Shown here in pieces: positions 1-5,151 of a stretch of 5,151 nt of DNA. Below the pieces are notes generated by a model that was not told the DNA's origin, did no database searches, and saw nothing but the letters and a program-made list of their open reading frames with translations. Every line of letters begins with the position of its first letter. The stretch's first letter is position 1. The translations under genes were made by a program, and so were the position numbers. Where the stretch lies: positions 1 to 5,151 of the forward strand of contig CAIUXU010000563.1 of NCBI GenBank assembly GCA_903903205.1. Direction: 5' to 3'. This DNA comes from an uncultured Syntrophobacterales bacterium (GTDB lineage: Bacteria > Desulfobacterota > Syntrophia > Syntrophales > UBA5619).

Positions 1-1100
1 TCGCCGTTTACATCTTTCCAGCCCGCCTCAGCCAGCAGCGCCTTCGCCTTCGCCGGATCGTAAGGGTAATCCCGGACATTCGGGTTGTAGGCCCAGGTTC
101 CCGGCTTGTAGGGTCCGGTGGCCGGCTTCCCGAGACCGAGCAGGACGCCGTCGATCATCTCCACCCTATTCACCGCATGGGCGATCGCCTGGCGAACCCG
201 TTTGTCGGCGAAAAGGGGGTTTTTCAGATTGTAGCCCATGTAGGTGTAGGCGAAAGAGAGGTAACGGTACTTGTTGAAATTCTCCCGGAAGATGTTGTTC
301 TCCGTCTGCCGCGTAAACTGGAGCGGCGTCAACCCCATCCGGTCGATGCCGTTCGCGCGAAGCTCCAGGAACATCGTTGCTGTATCGGGGATGATCCGCA
401 GGATGGAACCGTCGATATAGGGCCGTCCTTCAAAATAGTCGGGATTGGAGACAAGAACGATCTTCTGGCCGGTCACCCACTCCTTAAACTTGTAGGGCCC
501 CGTGCCGATCGGGCGCCGACCGAGCGGAGAGGTGGTGATGTCCTTGCCGGCCAGCAGATGCTTCGGCAGAATGCCGACCGACCAGCTCATCAGCGCGGGA
601 GCAAACGGCTTGTCGTAGGTTACCCGGAAGGTCCAGTCGTCGAGGACCTCGACCTTCTTCACTTTCAGAAAGTCGCCTGCATAAGCCGTAGGCGTCTTCG
701 GGTCAACCGTGACCTGGTAGGTGTAGAGAACGTCTGCTGCGGTAAAGGGGGTTCCGTCGTGCCATCTCACCTCCTTGCGCAGGTGAAAGGTGATGACGAG
801 GCCGTCTTTGGATACATCCCATGATTCGGCCAGATCTCCCACAATGCGGATATCCTTGTCGTATTTGATAAGGCCGTTGAAGATGAGCCCCGCGATCCCG
901 TGGGAGGTGGAATCAGAAGCAAGGAGCGGAATGAGATTCGATGCGTCACCGATAGACCCTTCCACCAGGATGTCCCCATAGGCTGGGGTGGCGGCGGCGC
1001 TTCCCGCCGGGGCGCGCCCCGGCTCCTTCGGACCGCACGACATGATGGCCATACACAGGAGTGCGATGCAGATCAAAAGAATGCGATTGACAAAATTCAT
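1..1100 (-). CDS. ABC transporter peptide/nickel-type substrate-binding lipoprotein, SBP_bac_5 family (partial, C-terminus missing)
   Basis: This is the extracytoplasmic solute-binding component of an oligopeptide/dipeptide/nickel-class ABC importer, probably anchored to the membrane by lipid. The reading frame stays open for 366 codons from the ATG at 1098-1100 to the window edge; typical family members run about 500-600 residues, so roughly the last third is missing. Residues 1-21 are a hydrophobic signal (MNFVNRILLICIALLCMAIM) ending in I-M-S-Cys22, an acceptable though not ideal lipobox, followed by a Pro/Gly/Ala-rich linker to about residue 40. Family hallmarks follow: GDLAESWDVSKDG (88-100), HLRKEVRWHDGTPFTAADV (106-124), RRPIGTGPYKF (195-205) and RVRQAIAHAVNR (301-312). 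The start is supported by the signal peptide and by an in-frame TAA a little upstream, but no Shine-Dalgarno lies in front of it. The gene is divergent from the transporter at 1269. The ligand cannot be read from sequence; peptides are the commonest. Confidence 0.93.
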   Translation of the reverse strand, partial: MNFVNRILLICIALLCMAIMSCGPKEPGRAPAGSAAATPAYGDILVEGSIGDASNLIPLLASDSTSHGIAGLIFNGLIKYDKDIRIVGDLAESWDVSKDGLVITFHLRKEVRWHDGTPFTAADVLYTYQVTVDPKTPTAYAGDFLKVKKVEVLDDWTFRVTYDKPFAPALMSWSVGILPKHLLAGKDITTSPLGRRPIGTGPYKFKEWVTGQKIVLVSNPDYFEGRPYIDGSILRIIPDTATMFLELRANGIDRMGLTPLQFTRQTENNIFRENFNKYRYLSFAYTYMGYNLKNPLFADKRVRQAIAHAVNRVEMIDGVLLGLGKPATGPYKPGTWAYNPNVRDYPYDPAKAKALLAEAGWKDVNG

Positions 1101-1107
1101 GGTCGCA

Positions 1108-1136
1108 AAACTACCGTATGAATCCGGGTTTTGCAA
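1108..1136 (-). promoter_or_regulatory. Candidate weak sigma70-type promoter for the substrate-binding lipoprotein
   Basis: Read on the minus strand, TTGCAA (1131-1136) and TAGTTT (1108-1113) are separated by 17 bp; each matches the -35/-10 consensus at four of six positions. A start site about 7 bp further on would fall almost at the ATG, giving a leaderless or nearly leaderless message, which would agree with the missing Shine-Dalgarno. An alternative -10 on this strand is TTTAAA at 1142-1147. Both are weak matches, so the assignment is tentative. Confidence 0.22.
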
Positions 1137-1160
1137 CCGTTTTTAAATGCCACTATCTCC

Positions 1161-1189
1161 TTGACACACAAATCAGTTCTGCTTATAGT
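1161..1189 (+). promoter_or_regulatory. Sigma70-type promoter driving the OFA transporter and probably the downstream genes
   Basis: A perfect -35 hexamer TTGACA (1161-1166) is followed after exactly 17 bp by TATAGT (1184-1189), which matches the -10 consensus at five of six positions. The predicted transcription start is near 1196, leaving a leader of about 73 nt before the ATG at 1269. It is the strongest promoter-like sequence seen in the window and lies in the divergent intergenic region. The match is read directly; activity is inferred. Confidence 0.75.
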
Positions 1190-1229
1190 TTCCCGGCGAA
1201 AAGGAGAGGGGATCAACTCTGCAGAACCG

Positions 1230-1249
1230 TGGCGCCCGGGGCGGCGCCA
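1230..1249 (+). promoter_or_regulatory. GC-rich stem-loop in the transporter mRNA leader
   Basis: TGGCGCC (1230-1236) and GGCGCCA (1243-1249) form a perfect 7-bp inverted repeat around the 6-nt loop CGGGGC. The hairpin ends 5 nt before the GGAGGT ribosome binding site and lies inside the predicted 5' leader. It has no following T-run, so it does not look like an intrinsic terminator. It could modulate ribosome access or mRNA stability, or the DNA palindrome could be a protein-binding site; the sequence alone does not decide between these. Confidence 0.45.
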
Positions 1250-1254
1250 ATCAT

Positions 1255-1260
1255 GGAGGT
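1255..1260 (+). promoter_or_regulatory. Ribosome binding site fixing the transporter start
   Basis: GGAGGT lies 8 nt before the ATG at 1269. The same frame is open upstream to a TTG at 1131, but that extension would be read through the promoter and the leader hairpin and would add 46 residues unlike the family N-terminus. This site therefore decides the start at 1269. Confidence 0.85.
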
Positions 1261-1268
1261 CTACTTGC

Positions 1269-2738
1269 ATGACAAAAAAGGCCATGTTTAAGGGTTGGAC
1301 GGTCACCTTTGCAGGGATGGGTGTTAACATGGCGCTCGGGGTTCTCTATGCCTGGAGCGTCATCAAAAAAGCCATTCCCTCCGAATGGGGTTGGGACGAC
1401 GCGGACAAGGCGTTACCCTATTCCATCGCCTGCATCGTTTTCGCGGTGATGATGGTGCCGGCAGGCCGGCTTCAGGACAAGATCGGACCCCGGTGGGTGG
1501 CCACGGTCGGAGGAATCCTGACCGGGCTCGGCTGCATCCTTGCGAGCTTTGCGACCAGCGTATTGTGGTACGTCCTGGGCTTCGGTATTTTGGCCGGGGC
1601 CGGGATCGGGCTCGGCTATGCGTCGGCCACACCGCCTGCCGTAAAATGGTTCCCCGCCCGAATGACCGGGCTGATTGCTGGCCTTGTCGTTGCCGGCTTC
1701 GGTCTCGCATCGGTGTACATCTCACCGCTCGCCAACTACATCACAGGATACGACCTCACAGGCAAACCGCGGGCGGCCCTGCAGGAACTCATTACGGCCC
1801 AGACGGTCGCGGAGGCGGAAGTAAAAGGCGCACGGGAATTCTTGGCAAAGGTTGAGATGGTCCCGCAGAAAACCGGCATACAGAACGCTCTGGCGACCGT
1901 GGCCGCGAAGAAGTTGGCAAAGCAGGCTGCGGATGCCAAACTTCTTGCGATGAAGGAAAGCAACATACACCGGACACTCCTTTTCTTCGGGATTGGATTC
2001 CTCATCCTGGTTACATTCCTGTCACAGTTTCTCCACGTTCCCCCTCCGGGTTACCGGTCGGAAAAGCCTGCGGCAACTGGTTCTGCGCCGACGCCGACCG
2101 CACCTCCGATAAACGTGAACCCCGGAGAACTGCTGAAGACCCCGCTCTTCTACCTTCTCTGGATCATGCTGGCATGTGGGGCAGGCGCAGGCCTGATGAT
2201 CATCGGCAATGTCACGACCATCGCCAAACTGGGGAAAATCGAGGCCGGATTCATCCTGGTTGCATTCCTCGCAATCGGCAACGCCTCCGGGCGCATCATC
2301 GCCGGAATGCTTTCGGACAAAATCGGCCGTCTGTGGACCATGTGTATTATCTTCCTGTTCCAGGCCGCCTTGATGATGCTGCTCAGAACCGGACTCACCA
2401 ACATGGCAGCATTCATGGTCATCTCGATGCTGCTGGGCTTCAACTACGGTGCATGCCTCTCCGTCTTCCCGTCCGCCGTGAAAGACAACTTCGGCCTCAA
2501 AAACTTCGGTGTCAATTACGGGCTTGTATTTACCGCGTGGGGTGTGGGCGGGTTCGTATTCCCACTTCTGGCAGGAAAGCTCTTTGAGGCAGAAAAAGCT
2601 GCCACCGGGGCCGGGGGCTACAATGGCGCATACATGATCGCGGCGGTCGCCCTGACGCTGGCAGCCGCCCTGACCTTTGTTACGCGGGGCGTCGAAAGAA
2701 AATTCAAGGCGTCGGTTTCGCCTTCGGCGCCCCAGTAG
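1269..2738 (+). CDS. OFA-family MFS transporter (oxalate/formate antiporter-like), with long TM5-TM6 loop
   Basis: This is a 489-residue, 12-helix major facilitator of the inner membrane, belonging to the oxalate/formate antiporter-like (OFA) family, whose characterised or proposed substrates are small mono- and dicarboxylates. The N-terminus FKGWTVTFAGMGVNMALGVLYAWSV (7-31) is the typical OFA TM1. The MFS loop motif appears in each half: GRLQDKIGPR (66-75) and GMLSDKIGR (346-354). Predicted helices lie near 8-30, 50-68, 77-95, 98-120, 132-156, 235-255, 288-314, 326-345, 356-373, 379-400, 413-435 and 451-471. Residues about 157-234, between TM5 and TM6, form an Ala/Lys/Glu-rich, probably helical insert on the predicted periplasmic side; the TM6-TM7 cytoplasmic loop (262-287) is Pro/Ala/Thr-rich. 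Arg342 in TM8 may match the functional arginine of OxlT, whereas the TM11 segment YGLVFTAWGVGG has Trp424 where OxlT is thought to carry its essential lysine. Family confidence is high; substrate is unknown and oxalate is not assured. Confidence 0.93.
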   Translation: MTKKAMFKGWTVTFAGMGVNMALGVLYAWSVIKKAIPSEWGWDDADKALPYSIACIVFAVMMVPAGRLQDKIGPRWVATVGGILTGLGCILASFATSVLWYVLGFGILAGAGIGLGYASATPPAVKWFPARMTGLIAGLVVAGFGLASVYISPLANYITGYDLTGKPRAALQELITAQTVAEAEVKGAREFLAKVEMVPQKTGIQNALATVAAKKLAKQAADAKLLAMKESNIHRTLLFFGIGFLILVTFLSQFLHVPPPGYRSEKPAATGSAPTPTAPPINVNPGELLKTPLFYLLWIMLACGAGAGLMIIGNVTTIAKLGKIEAGFILVAFLAIGNASGRIIAGMLSDKIGRLWTMCIIFLFQAALMMLLRTGLTNMAAFMVISMLLGFNYGACLSVFPSAVKDNFGLKNFGVNYGLVFTAWGVGGFVFPLLAGKLFEAEKAATGAGGYNGAYMIAAVALTLAAALTFVTRGVERKFKASVSPSAPQ

Positions 2739-2766
2739 CTGTCCCTAAGCAGGGCAGGCGGGAAAG

Positions 2767-2794
2767 TTTGGGCCGGTTCGTTCCGGACGCCAAA
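2767..2794 (+). other. Imperfect intergenic stem-loop between transporter and kinase-like gene
   Basis: TTTGG (2767-2771) pairs with CCAAA (2790-2794). Inside it CCGG (2773-2776) pairs with CCGG (2783-2786) around the loop TTCGTT, and G2772 can pair with C2788, giving about ten base pairs with two single-base bulges. The nearest T-rich stretch (GTTTTGTATTT, 2802-2812) begins 7 nt after the stem, so this is not a classical rho-independent terminator. It could be an mRNA processing or stability element, an attenuating structure, or chance. The rest of the 107-bp gap (2739-2845) shows no convincing promoter. Confidence 0.3.
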
Positions 2795-2834
2795 GACCGC
2801 CGTTTTGTATTTCAACAGTCAACATCGTGGGATT

Positions 2835-2840
2835 GGAGGA
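2835..2840 (+). promoter_or_regulatory. Ribosome binding site fixing the kinase-like gene start
   Basis: GGAGGA lies 5 nt before the ATG at 2846. The frame is open upstream to a TTG at 2768, but that start has no ribosome binding site and would add 26 residues before the family-typical MAIIMISRG N-terminus, so the start at 2846 is preferred. Confidence 0.8.
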
Positions 2841-2845
2841 ACACC

Positions 2846-3661
2846 ATGGCAATCATCATGATCTCTCGAGGCACTTTAAGCGGCGGAAAGGCTCTTGCCG
2901 AGCATGTGGCCAACCAATTGGGTTATCCTTGCCTCAGCCGGGAGGAGACCGTTCGGGAGACTGTCGGGAAATATGGGATTTCGGAAAAAGAGCTGACGGC
3001 AGCAATGAATGAGCCGCCGCCTTTCTGGCAGCAAGTTCACGGAAAGCGCCTTTCCTATATCAAAGTATTCTCCTCCGTGCTCATGGAACACATTAAGGGA
3101 GAAAACCTTGTTTATCACGGACATGTAGCACATCTGATGCTTGGTCCCATCTCCCATATCCTTCGCGTACGTGTGATCGCGGATATGGAGTTTCGGATCA
3201 AAGGCGCCATGGCGCGGAAGCACCTCGGCCGCGATGAAGCCATCACTTTCATCCAGAAAATTGACAAGCAGCGCGACAAATGGACGCGATTTCTCTATGG
3301 CGTGGAGTGGAAGGATGCCGCCCTCTATGATGTTCTGTTCAACCTTGAACACATGAGCATCGATGTAGCAAGTGGAGCGATCGTCCACATGGCCGGCATG
3401 GATACCTTCAAACCCACGCCGGAGTCTCAAAAAGCTTTGAATGATATGATTCTCAGCAGCAGGGTGTGGTCCGCCCTGGCGATCAACGGCCAGATCATGG
3501 TTACGAATATGACTGTAAATGCGGATGCCGGGAGAGTGACCATTTCCGGCGGGGCCTCTTCGATGAAAGCGATTAACGCGATTGCCGACATGGCAAAGAG
3601 CGTCGAGGGCGTCAAGGAGGTCAAGACCGACATGGGGGTCGGACCCGACTGGTACTGGTAG
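2846..3661 (+). CDS. Cytidylate kinase-like family protein with C-terminal BON domain
   Basis: A 271-residue, probably soluble cytoplasmic two-domain protein. Residues 1 to about 190 resemble the cytidylate kinase-like (Cytidylate_kin2) P-loop NTPases: a beta strand AIIMISRG leading into a P-loop variant, G9-T-L-S-G-G-K15-A16; then LGYPCLSREE (25-34), NLVYHGHVAHLML (87-99), RVRVIADMEFRIKGAMARK (107-125) and the lid-like IDKQRDKWTRFLYGVEWKDA (139-158), ending in the YDVLFNLEHMS segment (161-171). The P-loop has Ala where classical Walker A motifs have Ser/Thr after the lysine, so authentic CMP kinase activity is doubtful. Residues about 204-264 look like a BON domain (GRVTISGGASS, then IADMAKSVEGVKEVKTDM), a fold associated with lipid or small-ligand binding in other proteins. 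I recall similar two-domain proteins in Desulfobacterota, with no established function. It lies 107 bp after the transporter and 27 bp before the aldolase, all co-directional. Family call is firm; activity is unknown. Confidence 0.85.
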   Translation: MAIIMISRGTLSGGKALAEHVANQLGYPCLSREETVRETVGKYGISEKELTAAMNEPPPFWQQVHGKRLSYIKVFSSVLMEHIKGENLVYHGHVAHLMLGPISHILRVRVIADMEFRIKGAMARKHLGRDEAITFIQKIDKQRDKWTRFLYGVEWKDAALYDVLFNLEHMSIDVASGAIVHMAGMDTFKPTPESQKALNDMILSSRVWSALAINGQIMVTNMTVNADAGRVTISGGASSMKAINAIADMAKSVEGVKEVKTDMGVGPDWYW

Positions 3662-3688
3662 CCATCGACAAATCATTGGAGATTCATC

Positions 3689-4726
3689 ATGTCCATCATC
3701 GATCTGCGAAGCGACACGGTAACCCTGCCCACGCAGGCCATGCGCGAAGCGATATTTAACGCCGATCTCGGCGACGACGTTTTTACCGAGGACCTTACCA
3801 TCAACCGCCTCGAGGCGATGACGGCCGAACGGCTGGGAATGGAAGCGGCGCTTCTGGTCGTAAGCGGCACAATGGGCAACGCCACCTGCATGCTCACGCA
3901 CTGCGCCCGAGGCGAAGAGGCGATCCTGGGTGACTGCTCGCACATCTTCCTGAACGAGGCCGGCGGCATGTCCGCGCTGGGCGGCGTCTTCCCTCACACC
4001 GTCCCGAACCTGCCGGACGGGACCATGCGACTCGATCAGATCGAAGCCGCCATCCGCAGCGAGAACATCCATTTCCCGAGGACGCGCCTCATCTGCCTGG
4101 AAAATACCCACAACCGCTGTTACGGCGCGGCGTTGACGCCCGACTATACCGCCGCCGTCGTTAAGCTCGCAAAAAGCCAAGGTATTTTCGTCCACCTCGA
4201 CGGCGCCCGGATCTTCAACGCCGCCATCACCCTCGGCGTGGATGTCCGGGAATTGACCCGGGGAATCGATTCTGTAAACGTCTGTCTCTCGAAGGGACTC
4301 GCCGCACCCGTGGGTTCCGTGATCTGCGGAAATGGAAAATTCATCGCACGCGCCCGCAGGATCCGGAAGATGCTGGGCGGCGGAATGCGTCAGGCCGGAA
4401 TCATCGCTGCTGCGGGGATTGTCGCGTTGGAAGAGATGGTCGAACGCCTTGCGGAAGACCATACGAATGCACGTCGTCTTGCCGAAGGAATCTCAACAAT
4501 TCAAGGGCTGGCCACCGAACCGGACCGCGTCCGGACGAACATCCTCTATATCGATCTCATCAATCGTCGCTTCACCGATGACGAATTCATGGCGCGCCTC
4601 AAAGAAAATGGGGTATTGCTTTCACATCCGGGGCCGGCCCGCTTCCGGATGCTCACCCACCACGGGATCGGTGAAGCCGATATCGAAACGGCAATTGAAG
4701 CGCTTCGCACTGTGATGAAAACATAG
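3689..4726 (+). CDS. ltaE: Low-specificity L-threonine aldolase (PLP-dependent, fold type I)
   Basis: A 345-residue cytoplasmic PLP enzyme expected to cleave L-threonine and L-allo-threonine to glycine and acetaldehyde. Length matches the family (about 330-350). The N-terminus IDLRSDTVTLPTQAMREA (4-21) and GDDVFTEDLTINRLE (28-42) are diagnostic. Likely cofactor and active-site residues are visible: SGTMGN (59-64) for phosphate binding, His85 stacking on the PLP ring, Asp171 and Arg174 in HLDGAR, the Schiff-base lysine Lys202 in CLSKGLAAPVGS, and Arg233 in GGGMRQ. The C-terminal ARFRMLTHHGI (317-327) supplies the conserved substrate-carboxylate arginine. No key residue appears lost. GGAG (3678-3681) is 7 nt before the ATG. 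The 27-bp gap upstream and 4-bp gap downstream suggest co-transcription with both neighbours. The beta-hydroxy amino acid actually used, and threo/allo preference, cannot be told from sequence; a related PLP beta-eliminating lyase is the only realistic alternative. Confidence 0.95.
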   Translation: MSIIDLRSDTVTLPTQAMREAIFNADLGDDVFTEDLTINRLEAMTAERLGMEAALLVVSGTMGNATCMLTHCARGEEAILGDCSHIFLNEAGGMSALGGVFPHTVPNLPDGTMRLDQIEAAIRSENIHFPRTRLICLENTHNRCYGAALTPDYTAAVVKLAKSQGIFVHLDGARIFNAAITLGVDVRELTRGIDSVNVCLSKGLAAPVGSVICGNGKFIARARRIRKMLGGGMRQAGIIAAAGIVALEEMVERLAEDHTNARRLAEGISTIQGLATEPDRVRTNILYIDLINRRFTDDEFMARLKENGVLLSHPGPARFRMLTHHGIGEADIETAIEALRTVMKT

Positions 4727-4730
4727 TGAT

Positions 4731-5151
4731 ATGATGAATCCGAGCCGAAACGAAGGCGGGAAAAAGGCGACGCTGGGCGTCATCCGCCTCCGTTTCGCCT
4801 CAGCTTGGGAAATCCTTCTCGACACCCTCCGCAACTATCGAACAAACGGCGACACAAACCAGGCCGCCGCCATCGCGCTGTACGCCATCCTGTCGATCAT
4901 CCCTTTGTTCATCCTGACCCTGCTGCTGGTCGGCCAAACCTTTGGCGCCGATCCGGGGATACAAAAAAAGCTCCTCGAGGGAATCCGCCAGTTTATCCCC
5001 TCCTTCTCGGGCGCCCTGCTGACACAGTTCGGTCAGATCGAAGGAAAGAAAGAGCTACTCGGCTGGGCGGGAATCGTTAGTTTAATCTGGTTTTCAGCGA
5101 TGATCTTCGGCGCCATCGAAACGGCCCTGAACATCATCTTCCGGTCGAAAA
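4731..5151 (+). CDS. YihY/virulence factor BrkB family membrane protein (partial, C-terminus missing)
   Basis: The first 140 codons of an inner-membrane protein of the YihY/BrkB (UPF0761) family, historically mis-annotated as ribonuclease BN; the molecular function is not established. Family features include a basic cytoplasmic N-terminus, the amphipathic stretch FASAWEILLDTLRNYRTNG (22-40), first membrane helix NQAAAIALYAILSIIPLFILTLLLVG (43-68) with the characteristic AAA...Y..LS..PL pattern, a polar loop with GIQKKLLEGIRQFIP (76-90), and a second helix LLGWAGIVSLIWFSAMIFGAIETALNIIF (109-137). Full-length members have about 270-300 or more residues with six helices, so around half is off the right edge. 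An in-frame TGA at 4716 limits the start to the ATG at 4731 or the adjacent ATG at 4734. No good Shine-Dalgarno precedes it; starting 4 bp after the aldolase stop, it probably relies on translational coupling. It has no obvious biochemical tie to the aldolase. Confidence 0.9.
   Translation, partial: MMNPSRNEGGKKATLGVIRLRFASAWEILLDTLRNYRTNGDTNQAAAIALYAILSIIPLFILTLLLVGQTFGADPGIQKKLLEGIRQFIPSFSGALLTQFGQIEGKKELLGWAGIVSLIWFSAMIFGAIETALNIIFRSK

Noticed and set aside
177..824. A 215-codon plus-strand open frame in the left part.
   Set aside because: It is antisense to the substrate-binding lipoprotein, whose family motifs run continuously on the other strand; the plus-strand product has no recognisable features.
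1124..1145. A small GGTT-TTGC-AACC hairpin followed by a T-run, resembling a rho-independent terminator on the plus strand.
   Set aside because: The stem has only four to five pairs with a bulge, and no plus-strand gene lies upstream for it to terminate.
1131..1268. A 46-residue N-terminal extension of the transporter starting from TTG.
   Set aside because: It would span the promoter and leader hairpin, lacks a ribosome binding site and does not look like an OFA N-terminus; GGAGGT at 1255-1260 fits the ATG at 1269.
2739..2766. A CCCT-AAGC-AGGG hairpin just after the transporter stop as a terminator.
   Set aside because: The stem has only four pairs and there is no T-run after it.
2876..4462. 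A 528-codon open frame on the minus strand across the kinase-like and aldolase genes.
   Set aside because: It lies opposite two genes with clear family motifs. Its translation is rich in His, Arg, Asp and Gly with no recognisable domain, as expected for a mirror of GC-biased codons, and it cuts across both gene boundaries.

Overview
The window reads as ordinary protein-coding chromosome from a moderately GC-rich Gram-negative bacterium. The gene content hints at a Desulfobacterota/'Deltaproteobacteria'-type anaerobe: an OFA-family carboxylate transporter, a cytidylate kinase-like protein with a C-terminal BON domain, and a lipoprotein peptide-binding protein. That placement is inference from recalled family distribution; no rRNA or marker gene is present. 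There are no mobile elements, CRISPR arrays, tRNAs or rRNAs that I can see.

Layout: (1) Positions 1-1100, minus strand, hold the N-terminal 366 codons of an ABC-transporter substrate-binding lipoprotein (SBP_bac_5 family); its C-terminus lies off the left edge. (2) Positions 1101-1268 are a divergent intergenic region with a near-consensus sigma70-type promoter pointing right, a 7-bp GC-rich stem-loop in the leader, and a clear Shine-Dalgarno. (3) Positions 1269-2738 encode a 12-TM OFA-family MFS transporter with an unusually long, predicted periplasmic TM5-TM6 loop. (4) A 107-bp gap with an imperfect stem-loop leads to a 271-residue cytidylate kinase-like + BON protein (2846-3661). (5) 27 bp later comes a complete low-specificity L-threonine aldolase (3689-4726). 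(6) 4 bp after that starts a YihY/BrkB-family membrane protein cut by the right edge (4731-5151).

The four rightward genes could form one transcription unit from the promoter at 1161-1189, because no convincing rho-independent terminator separates them. The last three are the most tightly packed. A shared pathway is not obvious. The transporter may import or exchange a small carboxylate, and threonine aldolase yields glycine and acetaldehyde, but the kinase-like and YihY proteins do not fit one known pathway. I do not see a convincing undescribed system. The items most worth a second look are the transporter's extra loop and its tryptophan where OxlT is thought to have an essential lysine, the altered P-loop of the kinase-BON protein, and the translation-initiation arrangement of the lipoprotein gene.
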